Positions 1 to 11,204 of a stretch of DNA of 64,000 nucleotides are shown piece after piece. The notes beneath the pieces are model-generated. The model did no database searches. It was not told where the DNA came from and worked only from the letters and a program-made list of their open reading frames with translations. How positions within the stretch are numbered: position 1 is the stretch's first letter; each line of letters opens with the position of its first letter. A program made the position numbers and the translations under genes. Source of the DNA: Siphonodentalium dalli (taxonomy: Eukaryota; Mollusca; Scaphopoda; Gadilida; Siphonodentaliidae); contig CP136064.1 in assembly GCA_032622095.1 (NCBI GenBank), positions 116,178,004-116,242,003 of the forward strand, written 5' to 3'.

Positions 1-784
1 TTAACCAATATGTCAAAGTTTAGATGTCAATACCACAAGAGGCCTTGTGTTTTGATCGAGTGTTTTGTGTTTGGTGTATTTTTTTCTGGATATTTGTATA
101 GACTTGGTATTATATCTGGTTTATCTTATTGATATTTGCATCAATGTTCAGAGTCACCAGATACAGTTGTTCTTATCAGGACGTTCGATATCGGGTGATT
201 CCGGGCTCCCGGAAGCAACAATGGGCAATTGGGCACAAGTTTTAACAATATTGTGCCCCTTAACCAGCATTTTCTTTTAATAGGGACCACCATGGAAATA
301 AGAGTGATTTTTTGGTCCTTTTTTCAGTTTTATCCCTGGTAATGATATATTTAATTATAGAGGCTGACCAGTATTAATATTAAAAAATTATTAATATTAA
401 CATCACCGACTAGCCATCTTAAAACTTTATTGGTTAAATATCTTTTTGATTATATACATCTAAATAGTGAGCTCTTTTTATCACTCACTTACAGATATAT
501 GTTAATGTCGACCACAGTTCCATCCATAATCATATAATAATGCTCATTCAATTTGTATACATGTGACAACTTTTGTATAAAATTGTATAGATATTTGTAT
601 CATTACCAATAAATAATCTAATCTAAAAAAAAAAACAAACATTTTTATGGATGAAGCTGACAATAAAGATCGTGTATCTCTTTCTGAACTTTCTGTACAG
701 ACCCAAAGATATAAAATAATGATTTTGACGCCTGAGAAATCAGTCAACCTTGGTATTTTAAACAGTTTTTAATTTGTATTGTAG
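1..784 (+). other. Intron sequence upstream of the first exon seen
   Basis: AT-rich sequence with no exon recognised: nothing resembling the CUX1 start (MAANVGSMFQYWKRF-like). It ends in the acceptor at 784. No promoter, repeat or conserved element could be supported. Confidence 0.6.
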
Positions 785-895
785 AGGGTCCTAGATGTCA
801 CAGCTACAGAACTTGCAAACAGACAAGATGAGAGTGATATGTCAAGAAAAAGATTGGTCGAACTGAGCAGAGAATTCAAGAAAAACACACCTGAG
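785..895 (+). CDS. CUX1: CUX1/CASP exon (first seen), internal, phase 0 to 0
   Basis: Encodes 37 residues including [16 protein letters not shown] and [10 protein letters not shown], which match the vertebrate CUX1/CASP start of the coiled-coil region (about human residues 22-58). The acceptor is TTTGTATTGTAG before 785 and the donor is GAG|GTAGGA at 896. In CUX1 this segment precedes the N-terminal autoinhibitory coiled coil; in the CASP isoform it belongs to the cytoplasmic coiled coil of a Golgi golgin. The frame opens with Arg, matching the human exon 2 start, so the initiator exon is upstream of the window. A family-E repeat begins within 20-25 bp of the donor. Identification rests on the protein match recalled from family knowledge and on colinearity with the ten following exons. 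Confidence 0.93.
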
Positions 896-917
896 GTAGG
901 AAGATGATATCTTTTAA

Positions 918-1518
918 ACCTTTGGTGATGGGAGCTGTACTGGTGCAGCACAGAGACCAGCCTAGAGGGCGACTTGGGAGAAATGTTCTCCATGAAATGT
1001 GCCCCTTCACCCTATTTTTGTCCTAGGGAGAAGTGACTTCTCTCTGATATACCAATGCATATTTCAAAACAGCAAATTTGAAGAGCATTTACTGCTTATA
1101 ATGGTGTACTCATTATAATGGTATTATACATGGGCTCTTGTATTGCATAATGCTTACAGGATAACAGAAAGGTGATGTTAGAGAGCAAATTGAACTTCAG
1201 CCTTTATGACTTCTCACTGATAACAGCCCATTTCTCCCTAATAATCTAATAGCGAAGTGATTTCTCCCAATTTGAATTCTCAAGGCCCTGGTGCAGCATT
1301 AAAGATCCTGTGCATTCATTCTCTTACATGTGTGAGTCTCCCATAGGGAGCCTCATATACAAAAGAGAATGCTGTGGTTTACAAGGTCAAGGTAAATATT
1401 GTTAGGCCATTGTATTCTTTTATACATGCCACACTCCATATGGGAGACTCGCATATATAAGAAATTGCATCGGCACAGGGTTTTCACAAAATTTCAGGAA
1501 GCTCCAGTCATAGAAGGG
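918..1518. mobile_element. E1: family-E TTAA element, interrupted by K1
   Basis: Left end reads TTAA then ACCTTTGGTGATGGGAGC; right end reads CCAGTCATAGAAGGG then TTGA (decayed TTAA). Inside are two hairpins of the GCATTCTCTTATATATGCGAG type. K1 splits it at 951-1290. PiggyBac-like by its TTAA/CCCTTT ends; no coding capacity. Confidence 0.7.
951..1290. mobile_element. K1: 340-bp hAT-like element inserted in E1
   Basis: The ends CAGAGACC and GGCCCTG are inverted repeats. The 8 bp GTGCAGCA stands on both sides (943-950 and 1291-1298), and removing K1 restores the family-E consensus. An 8-bp TSD with CAG-type termini suggests the hAT superfamily. A second copy is at 21483-21861. Confidence 0.75.
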
Positions 1519-2442
1519 TTGAGGCAGAGTTCATACCCTATTCTGGAAGCTTTTGGAGGAAAGTTTTCTCAAGTCCAGGAAATGTTATTGAAAATTAGGG
1601 GTCTGTCATAGTCTAGAAACATTATGGAATTTAATCTTTCTGGGGTCTTGCAATATCTTCAAAAATAATGGAAAGTTTTGAAATAAATGTCATAGAATTT
1701 TGCTTTCGGCTGTCTTAGATATATTTATACAGAAAATACCAATAGGACCTAAATTTGCAATACAATACCTTGTCTGTTCAATTGAATTCTATTAGCATGA
1801 TCTTTAGCTTTTAGTCATACATTTTTAATTACGATAGTTAGATTTTGAATCTTAACATAGAATAGAAAACTCAACTCTCATAAAATGTTTTAGAAACAAA
1901 TTGTATTTCTCAAAACATACATGTAACCATGTGACTCTACCGTATTAGTAAAAACCAAATTGTACTGTCGTATTGAAAATTTCCGATTACTGAATTATTC
2001 TCAATCGTCACAGATGAGTTCCGACGAGAAATTTGAATGGGGTTTTCGACAAACACTTCACATGTTGCCTTTTCAACTGCGAAAGCATCCCTACCTGTTG
2101 ATCTAGTTTAATATTCATGATATAATTAAATTCGGGACATAAATATCATCCTTTTAGTGAAAGTGTTCAGATGAATGATCTGATATATACGCTAGCCATC
2201 AATACAATCAAGCGATCTACCCGTGAACGGTGTAGGTTTTCAATAGAGATTTACATTTAAATCAGCGCATTATTGGTGGCCTTCTATTCCAGCATCTGAG
2301 CATGTTTGGGCCACTATTAATTAATTTCCAGTTTAGCGTCATTGGCTTTCATTTTGTATTTGCATTACATGTACCGGTATTATCATGGAATCCATGCTTA
2401 TCCATTATACAAGTCTGGGTTTCCCTTTGTATTTGAAGCAAT

Positions 2443-2905
2443 CAAGCCTGCAAATAGTATGTCTTCCATTTGCAGAATGAGGTCCCCAGAGGGTGAATTT
2501 AGTGATGCTATCCTGCACAGTGGGCTAGCTTCACTAAATTCACCCTCTGGGGACCTCATTCTGCTTAGGCCTCATCTTCTGGGAAGTATATATATAGTTT
2601 CAAATTAACATTGTTTTCAGTTACTTTTATCCTTCTGGGAAGTTTCTATATCCCCTAATTTGCAGAAGATAAAATGCATAATATGGGTGAACGCCAGAAT
2701 GTCATCAACTTCAACTGGGGAACTTCAATCTGATCCTACGTCTCCCGTAGTAGTTGAGGCCTAAGCAGAATGAGGTTCCCAGTAGGTGAATTTGGTGATG
2801 CTAGCCCACCGTCACTAAATATAGTCATTAAATATGATAAAGTCACTAATTTCACACTCTGGGGACCTCATTCTGCAAATGACAGACACACTATTTGAAG
2901 GCTTG
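2443..2905. mobile_element. A1: family-A hAT-like MITE
   Basis: Begins CAAGCCTGCAAATAGT and ends ATTTGAAGGCTTG. Flanks GAAGCAAT/TAAGCAAT form a 7-of-8 TSD. Each arm holds its own hairpin built on AATGAGGTCCCCAGAGG and CCTCTGGGGACCTCATT. Non-coding. Confidence 0.8.
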
Positions 2906-3212
2906 TAAGCAATATCATTGCATCCATGTTTTATATCCATATTACGATTCTGTCTTGGTTTCACTTTGTTTGTGAACCATTATGATTGCATCCATGTTTA
3001 TCTGTAATACAAGTCTATTATAGAGAATAATACCATACCTGTATTTATATGGTTCTCAAATTTGGCATACCATATTTCCTTGCAAACTGGTCTTCAATTA
3101 GACAGTACGAGGGCTTATTATGGCACTGTTAGATTAGCCCTAAACAGGACAGATGATAGCGCACATTCATGGATTTCTGTCCACTGTAAGTTGAACAGAT
3201 GTACCTCATTAT

Positions 3213-3376
3213 CCCTTCCATGGCTGGAGCTTCCTGAAAATTTGCAAATATCCTGTGCCAATGCATTTTCTTATATATGCCAGTCGTCCATAACGCGCCC
3301 CACATTTATATCAGAATACATTGGCCTAACAATATTTTCCTTGACCTTGTAAGCCAGTGCATTCTCTTATATATGC
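3213..3376. mobile_element. E2: truncated family-E element joined to G1
   Basis: CCCTTCCATGGCTGGAGC start, a TGTGCCAATGCATT hairpin and the AACAATATT..CCTTGACCTTGTAAGCC segment of family E. It breaks off at about 3376 in the middle of a hairpin arm, where half of a G palindrome begins. Confidence 0.6.
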
Positions 3377-3486
3377 TCAGTGAGAGCTTTCTGATGAATG
3401 GTAAAAAGCCATATTTCCAACTAAATCCTGAAAAATTACCCATAATTCTGCTGTGGTTAAGGAGTCGATTATTTAGGGCATTACTG
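3377..3486. mobile_element. G1: right half of palindrome G
   Basis: Matches the right arm of family G from AGAGCTTTCTGATGAATGG to GGGCATTACTG followed by TA. The left arm is absent. Confidence 0.7.
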
Positions 3487-4948
3487 TAGTTTATCCGAAG
3501 ACAAAATGATCTCTGTGATATAACTTTGCCCCTCATTCCATATTTGTGGGAGCATTTGCATCCATAAAGTATTGACGTTAAACTTGAAATTAATTAGCAA
3601 TGGCTTTTTCGCCATGTTTGCGAACTTGGAAATCAGTATACCGCAACCTGTTAAACCTACATCAGTGGTTATCAGCCGATCCTATACATACCCAATCACA
3701 AATGTATTGAATGATGCGTACCATTCACAAATTAATGGCCGCCCAAAACATTTAAGCTAGAAAACTCATTGAACCTAATCTTTTGATCTACTAATATAAA
3801 AGAATCAATCCCGGGTGAGGGGAATATGAGCCAAAAAATATTTCAACATCATTTTTTCCTGCTGTGATTGTGATGGAGCCTCCTTATAGTCGTCTCTTTG
3901 TTGAAATTTTTGGTTAGATATAATCAGTAAATTTAAAACCCTGTTCCCAAATGAGCTGCTTTGAATATTTTAACGGTATCCATGATTTTGAGTGTGAAAT
4001 TTCTGTTAAATGTGTTTAAAACTCTTTATCCCCATATCATAAATAGGCCACTGAAGTGGTATTGGTGATTTGCTTATTGGAAATTTTAATGAGATTTTGA
4101 GAGGTGTGTTTGGTCTACAGTATAATATGGGGCTTCCCAGGTAGCAGTGTCCTATTTCTAAGAATTCCTTCTTCCATAGGACGCCAAGTTGTTTCCTAAA
4201 CACTGCATGTTTCATTTGAAACATGCACTATTTGCACATGTAATGAATTGCACATTTGGCTTTGATTTTGCTCTGGTAATGCACCCATCAGGTCCCATCT
4301 GCATCTAATTCAGTAAATTGACTAATGATATAACTTATTGGAATAACTTAGATTGTCACAATTCAGAAACTGTGTGTACTACTTGTAGTAGCTATTAGTT
4401 TGGAGCCACAGATTTTGTAATCGGCTATGAAATGGTTTGGCTTTTGTAGCTGCCTGAAGATTTACGTGGACAATTTTCTCAACATAAATTTCTCTGAAAC
4501 TTTGTTTTGAAGATAGTATCAATGTAAAATACGCACAGATCACTGACGGGTAGTGCCTGTGAAATTTATTTTTCCAAGGTATTCGTTAATGTGTAGTAAA
4601 AATTATAATAAAAGAAAAAAATGTATTTCGCGTGATTTCTTTTAGAATGATTGCTTCACATCCGTGAATCTACATTGTACTTCAAAAAGTTAAAACCTGG
4701 AGATAACTTTGTAGCTAAGGATTCACGATCCGATTCAAGTCTGAATTTATGTGTCCGACATTTGCAGAATGAGGTCCCCAGAGTGGGCTAGCATCACCAA
4801 ATTCACCCTCTGGGGACCTCATTCTGCTCAGGCCTCAACTGCTATGGGAGACCTAGGATAAGATTGAAGTTCTCCAGTTGAAGTTGTTGATTTTTACACA
4901 TTAGTCACCTTGATTATGCATTTTATCTTCTGCAATATAGGGGATATA

Positions 4949-5797
4949 GGTTACACTGGTGTAAATGTTTTCCATAGGCCTCAGTGCTAACGTTTTAGCG
5001 TATACTTTTGGCAATATAAACTTTGGGTCCAAAATTTTCTTTAAATCTGAAAAATTAACCTTTTGGGAAATTTTGTTCGCAAAAAAATCATGTCTGTCTA
5101 GCAGGGAATTATTCGCCTTTAAATCTTGTGTTTTCGTAACTAGTGTCAGAACCGCATAAAAATATACTGTCACATTTTAGACCACACCAAAAAATTCAAA
5201 CTTCACTACAAAGGGTTAACCCTTTACCCAACAGAAGGGCCCTGTGCCAATGCATTCTCTTATATATGCGAGTCTACCATAGGTCGCCTCGCATATATAA
5301 GAGAATGCATTGGCTTAACACATTAAAAATTATAAAATTGTTAAAGAATGTAAGAAAAAATGGTAAAAAGTGTTAAAAAAAGATTTTTTTTAGGCCAATG
5401 CATTCTCTTATATATTCGAGGCGACCTATGGTCGACTCGCATATATAAGAGAATGCATTGGCACAGGGCATAACTATAACCATCACAATGTGGTTAATGA
5501 GCCGGTTCCAATGATATCCATATTTGTATGGTTTTATTGAGACAGACCCAAGATATTTTAGGCTGTTGAAGCTTTATTTGGCCGGTTTTGGCCGGTTTGT
5601 TGGGTAAAGGGTTAATTCCTGAGCCAATGTTATTTTACCTATGGGAAATCATAGGGAAGAGGTGTGTTGATTTTTTTATGCAAAAAGCACACAAGGCTAT
5701 TGACCAATGAGGGCCCAGTGTCTATTTTATTCGCTCCTATATATTCCTCCCGCATTCACTAGAGGTCTCTCCGAACCCTATTTACGCCATTGTAACC
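4949..5797. repeat. B1: left B unit, carrying C1
   Basis: Same sequence as 6698-7142 apart from small indels once C1 (5220-5611) is removed. It ends TTTACGCCATTGTAACC, one or two changes from the other unit. Confidence 0.8.
5220..5611. mobile_element. C1: 392-bp TTAA element, double hairpin
   Basis: Flanked by TTAA on both sides (5216-5219, 5612-5615). Ends CCCTTTACCCAACA and TGTTGGGTAAAGGG are inverted repeats. The interior carries two hairpins of the TGCCAATGCATTCTC type around an A+T core. PiggyBac-like, non-autonomous. C2 (61528-61919) is a copy of the same length in the opposite orientation. Confidence 0.85.
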
Positions 5798-6697
5798 TAA
5801 AGCGATAGCCTGCTTTTTCGCGGAATAATTGTAACTACCTACATTTCTTCAGAATTACCCATCAATGAAAAAAATGTGTTCAAAAACAATATCACTTCTG
5901 TGGTTCTTTATCACACACAATTTAACCCCACCCCCTTTAACACATTATTCATCAAAAAAGCACAATTTTCCACCACAAGTCATGTTCAGGCCCCATTTTC
6001 ACACAGTTTTTGGGGTCTGGTGTTGCAAACTTGGATCAGCTATGGAAGACTGTACAAGATTCTTTCCATGAGAGAACTTCTGGTGATGTGAGGTCATTGA
6101 GTCCAGATCTGATCAGCTGAGCGTCAAGTACATGACTTTATCAGCACATGGAAGACTAAAATATGACATTTTTAGGTCTGCAAGGGTGATCCAAGATAAC
6201 TGGATGTGGGTGTATATTGAATCAGTTGAACAAAGATATGCTCTCTTTGAACTGCTGAAGCATTTTCTTAAATGTGTCCAAGTTTTAGTGCTATTAACCT
6301 TCAAATGGCCATACCCACCAGTGGAAATGACACACTTTTATGATATGTATCTGTATATCACTGGCTATAAAATCCAAAACACTTGTTAGATTAGCTTCTT
6401 ATAACAATTGATATGTGTGTCATTGACATGCTCATGTTATGGGTCATTTGCATTATCATGTGACTATTACCACCTTGACCAAATTTGAAAATACCTTGAA
6501 AAATTGGCATTTTTTATGATATATCATACTTTTTTTTTTGGCTGATGTAAGTGAAAGAAGACATGAGCAGCAATAATAGCCACACCATGCATGTGATATT
6601 CATTGGACTGAAAGACCAGGCTGTGAAAAATGCATTAAAATACTTTAAAGTGACTCACAGGAATCAAAAATGCCAAAAAGCTCATTTTTCTCCTTTA
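5798..6697. other. 900-bp interior between the two B units
   Basis: Begins TAAAGCG and ends CTCCTTTA. Open frames of up to 85 codons exist (6132-6389), but I see no domain, primer-binding site or polypurine tract, so I call it non-coding. Confidence 0.5.
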
Positions 6698-7142
6698 GGT
6701 TACACTGGTGTAAATGTTTTCCATAGGCCTCAGTGCTAACGTTTTAGCGTATACTTTTGGCAATATAAACTTTGGGTCCAAAATTTTCTTTAAATCTTGG
6801 GAATTTTTGGAAACTTTGTACGCAAAAAAATCATGTCTGTCTAGCAGGGAATTCGCCTTTAAATCTTGTGTTTTCGTAACTAGTGTCAGAACCGCATAAA
6901 AAAATACTGTCACATTTTAGACCACACCAAAAAATTCAAACTTCACTACAAAGGGTTAATTCCTGAGCCAATGTCTATTTTACCTATGGGAAATCATAGG
7001 GAAGAGGTGTGTTGATTTTTTTTATGCAAAAAGCACACAAGGCTATTGACCAATGAGGGCCCAGTGTCTTATTTTATTTTCCTATATATTCCTCCCGCAT
7101 CCGCTAGAGGTCTCTCCGAACCCTATTTACACCAGTGTAACC
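6698..7142. repeat. B2: right B unit, 445 bp
   Basis: Has both 18-bp terminal inverted repeats. The uninterrupted AAGGGTTAATTCCTGAGCC here is the empty site that shows where C1 went in at B1. Confidence 0.8.
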
Positions 7143-8289
7143 TATAGAAACTTCCCAGAAGGGAAAATGTAACTGAAAACAATGTTAATTTGAGACTATA
7201 GATACTTCCCAGAAGATGAAGCCTAAGCAGAATCAGGTTACCAGAGGGTGAATTAGGTGATGCTAGCCCACCATGGTCACCAAGCTTTTGATAAATATTG
7301 CCATTATTGGGCTTCAGGATTTTTATCAATATGCAACTTACAACCCTGGGTGCAAGTCTATCGAAGACTGTCTTTATTGAGACTATCCTATTTCTAAGTA
7401 ATTTATCTAATGATACACAAAATGCTGCTGTGCATCATTAGAAACATGCAGTCTGCACACACATCTTACGCCACAATACATTTGGCTTTGATTTTGCTCC
7501 ATGTCACCGCTTATGTATTACCCAATGTTTTTGGATAATTGAATTTCCTTATGTTTTCCCCCCATCAATTTCCTCTAGATTAACTGCAGCCTGATTGCTT
7601 AATATCAACGCCATAACATAAAAGTGTTTGGTTTTGGTTGTTTCTGTTCGGTAATGAACTGGCATCAATGGATATTATAGTTCAATGTTGTAGGACTTTG
7701 ACACAGATTGCCTCCATTGATTGAATTAGGCAGGAATATGCGATCCCTGTTATGTTATAGGTGCATTGCTAGTCAAAAACAAGACAGGTATTGTAGAAGA
7801 AATTTGGTTTCTCTCGATACAAAGCACGGACAAATCACCCGGCTTTTGTGTTATGCATATGGTCCTCATTCTTTCTCTGTTTGAGTTTTAAAGTGCATGT
7901 TGATGTCTCATAGTCATTGATGAATTGTTTCATTAGCTTGTTTTTGTGCCTCAGCTTGTGAATGACCCTTCTATCTATGACTCAAGTTGGTGGTTTTGAG
8001 TAAGACTTTGTTGCAGATATTGGTATTATTCATGCTTTGCATGCACAGTTTGCAGTTTTGTTCAAGTGAACCATAAAATGGTATCTTGGGTTAAAAATCC
8101 CTCTCGTAAATGTGGCCTTTCATAATCAAAGAATCTTTTGGAAAGAAGCCAAGACAAATTATTTGTATAGTTTGGCACACATGGATATGCAAGAGTTTGA
8201 AGCATCGGGGCCACATACATGCTCCGATTTGATTGGCCCCTAAACAAAGAAAACAAGTACTATTATGTTTGTACATGTATATATAGAGA

Positions 8290-8463
8290 AGGACGCCAGA
8301 GAAAGGGGGCATGGGGGGGGGCACTTGTCCCCGACTCCCCGCCCCCCTTCCCCACTTGCCCTAGCCCAGGGGAGACCAGTGGGCACCTGAAAAGTGCCCA
8401 CCTGATTGGTTTGCCCTCCTGATTGTTTTGCCCCCCTTGCCCTTTGGTGCTTCCGGCATCCCT
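8290..8463. repeat. GC-rich foldback repeat
   Basis: Imperfect inverted ends (GGACGCCAGAGAAAGGGGG against CCCTTTGGTGCTTCCGGC ATCCC) around a C-rich/G-rich core. It stands out by base composition from the AT-rich intron. Probably a small DNA transposon. Confidence 0.45.
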
Positions 8464-10090
8464 GAATATAGATATATGAAAATTGTTTCATCACATACCC
8501 AATTGACTATCAACCTGAAATCTGGGCAATATGGATTATTCTTGGAATAATCTTTTCAACGTTGTAGTACACATTTTGCCACATTGGGGACAATCGAACC
8601 AGGCCTGTTCTTTTCAACTTCCCAGAATACTATAAAAATTTGAGAAAAAATATTTGTGAAATTAATTGAAGGCTAGTATTAATATCTTTAAAATTGAGAA
8701 AAATTAAATATTATTAAAGAAGTAACCTTTAAGATAATTTCATTCCTAAACAAAATCAACTTACTCTTGTTGTTACTAACTTTTTCGCTAAGCATGCACC
8801 CAAGACACTGGCAGTATAACTTTACTGTATTTCTATGTTCTAATTTGTCTCTCAATAAATACTTCTCTCTTTTGTACTTTTCATCTTGTCTTTAATACAT
8901 CTCCAGACCTCAGTATATATTCTGAAGCAAGATGTATTACGTGATAACGTAACACATGATAACGTAACTCTTGATTTTTGCAAACAGACGCAAACAAGTG
9001 CTCTTCTTGGGAATTAGCTTTAGTAGTTGATTTTTCAAACGGAAATGTTTCTTTTTCTGCAGAAATTCTGAATACAGCTATGGTATCAGTAGTTCTCTTT
9101 CTCAGCAACCTCTAATGTGTGAAGTTTTCACACACTTTGATGTCTTTACATCAAAATTGTTTAATTGAATTGTGAATACTGAACTGATCAACTTAATGAT
9201 AAAAATCAAAATCAAAGAATATACTGTTTGTTGTGTATGCTAGGAATGCCACCAATGACTTTTCATGTTTCTTTAATGGTAGGTTACGTTTCTCTCCGTG
9301 ACTTGAGATATGCCATGAGATGACTTAAGAATGGTTAAGCTCATTTATATTGCATAAGACATTGAGATTTTTTGGGAACAGTTCAACGAGTGTGTCAATT
9401 TATTTCCATCTGCATCTTCAAAATCAAAGCAACATTTTTTCAGACAAAATGATAGAATTTCTGCAGAAGAAAAATCTGAGAGTTAGGACATTTGCAGAAA
9501 TGTTTCAGTGTGATAGTACATTAGTTAATTAACAGAAATTCAATTATACAAGACTCGATTGGGATCTAAATCTCGGTGCAGTCTCTACTTGTTGGGAAAA
9601 TATTCATTTGTGGACTTTGATGTTTTCTGTGATGCAAAAAGGTGCACTGATAGAAGGAAATGATAATTAATGATTTAAAGGAATAAATATTCGCAGATCA
9701 CAGTTTACCATCTGATGTACGGGGATTGATAATTGAGTTGGGACGTATATGTCTTATGACGGGGTTTTTTTCAATCATAGAAATGGTTACTCCATGGGCC
9801 CACTCTGGGTGTGTTTGTTTCATTGCCAAAAGAATTTTTTTCAATTTGATGAAATATACTTGTAGTTAATGATTTTTCTCTGTCGATGGATTTGCAGAAA
9901 GCTCATGATGAGAAGTCATAATTATCATCTCAACGATAGAAATCACCTGCATCTGAACAATTTGTTTGAGATTCTGATAAGACCAGAGCCATACTCAGTT
10001 TTACGAAATTGGATCTGATGCTGTTGCTGAATAAATGAATATCTCATATGTGGAGTGGCATGAAGCAAATTTTGAATTAATAGCATAGGG

Positions 10091-10320
10091 ATATTTTATG
10101 CCCCACTCTCTCGAAGGAAATGGGGGTATATACTGGATTGACCTTGTCCATCCGTCCAGACTTTATCCTTCCATTTTTCCATTTGTCCGGGCAGATATCT
10201 GAATCACCGATAACGGATCTGAATGAAATTCTGAAATTTGGTATGGATGTTCACTACTACCGGTATGTCAGGGCATTCATTGGAGTATTCAATCGGTTTT
10301 TTTCCGGATTTTCCATTCTA
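10091..10320. repeat. GTCCGTC-type repeat fragment
   Basis: Contains GGGGGTATATACTGGATTG, TCCATCCGTCCAG, GGGCAGATATCTGAATC and ATTTGGTATGGATGTTCAC. The last motifs recur at 59812-60120. Cut off on the right by a family-A piece (A3). Confidence 0.5.
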
Positions 10321-10415
10321 TTTGGTGATGCTAGCCCACTGTGCAGATAGCGTCACTAAATTCACCCTCTGGGGGACCTTATTCTGCATATGAAAGCCAT
10401 ACTAAACTCAGACTT
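10321..10415. mobile_element. A3: right-arm fragment of family A
   Basis: From TTTGGTGATGCTAGCCCACT through CACCCTCTGGGGG to ACTAAACTCAGACTTG. Left arm and centre are missing. Confidence 0.65.
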
Positions 10416-11204
10416 GAGTATAGTAGGAGATGGCCCCATAAGTGGCTGGATTTAGGTACATTCTGGCTTTAATTCCTATTCAGATAGGTTGGCATGCTAA
10501 AATTAGAGGGCGGTTTTATTGGTAGAATTCCATTTGCTGGAGTGGAAAATATGTTTGCACTGTCTTGAGTGCAGCTGTTTTTCTGTTAACAAGCTATCAG
10601 CTCTCTATAAAATAATGTATAAATTCACAGCCAATCCATTGAAATTTCTGATTTATACTGATTTATGATGGATGTCTCGCAATAAAGCCTCTCTCCTATC
10701 GCACATCTGAAATATTCCTCTCATACATTTCTCCAATTGCATGGCATTTCCTGATATACTCTGATACTTTTAGCAGTTATCAATGAGCTATCTGCTGTAG
10801 AAATGTCATTTCTAATATAAATTGGTCCGATCTGTCAAACTAGTGGAGAACTACTGGAGTCTCTGATGCTAAAATCTGCAGTTTGAGTTACATAAAACTT
10901 ATGTTATATCATGGCTTTATGAGTGGTAATCCCATGTGTTATCGCATCTATGCACAATGAATTTCTCAATGCACTCATCTTTATGATGATAATATTTTCC
11001 TACTGTTCATAAGAAATTTTTCGACACTAAATCACTGTATTTTAATGTTAAAATGCTCGTTTTATCAGGAAACATTAAAGGCAGTTAAAGTCTTTTGCTG
11101 TAGGATGTGTTTGGCATTTTTTTTTTGCTGCAGGGGTTTAATGTGATAAATTATGTCCATGTCATTGCATTTGCTGTTAGGTTAGCACTGGCTGTAGTTC
11201 AGTT

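Larger units (their letters stand above)
4949..7142. mobile_element. B: 2,194-bp composite element with TATA target duplication
   Basis: Outer ends GGTTACACTGGTGTAAAT and ATTTACACCAGTGTAACC are perfect inverted repeats of 18 bp. TATA flanks both sides (4945-4948, 7143-7146) and is single in intact A copies. The element consists of a B unit (4949-5797, enlarged by C1), 900 bp of unrelated sequence (5798-6697) and a second B unit in direct orientation (6698-7142, 445 bp). The inner junctions are TAAA and TTTA and do not match as TSDs, so the whole appears to have inserted as one piece. It could be a composite DNA transposon or a small LTR-like element; no transposase or reverse transcriptase is seen. 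Confidence 0.75.
4736..7275. mobile_element. A2: family-A element split by B
   Basis: Left part 4736-4948 runs from CAAGTCTGAATTTA to GGGGATATA. The right part resumes at 7143 with TATAGAAACTTCCCAG and runs to about 7275, where the right arm is truncated. Between them lies B. In intact family-A copies the two parts are contiguous (GGGGATATAGAAACTT). Confidence 0.8.

Noticed and set aside
5230-5470. Regular hairpin repeats as a CRISPR array
   Set aside because: Eukaryotic context, repeats scattered over the window inside TTAA elements, no regular spacers.
4949-7142. Element B as a normal LTR retrotransposon
   Set aside because: Units lack TG..CA ends, there is no primer-binding site at 5798 or polypurine tract before 6698, and no gag/pol coding; kept only as an alternative.
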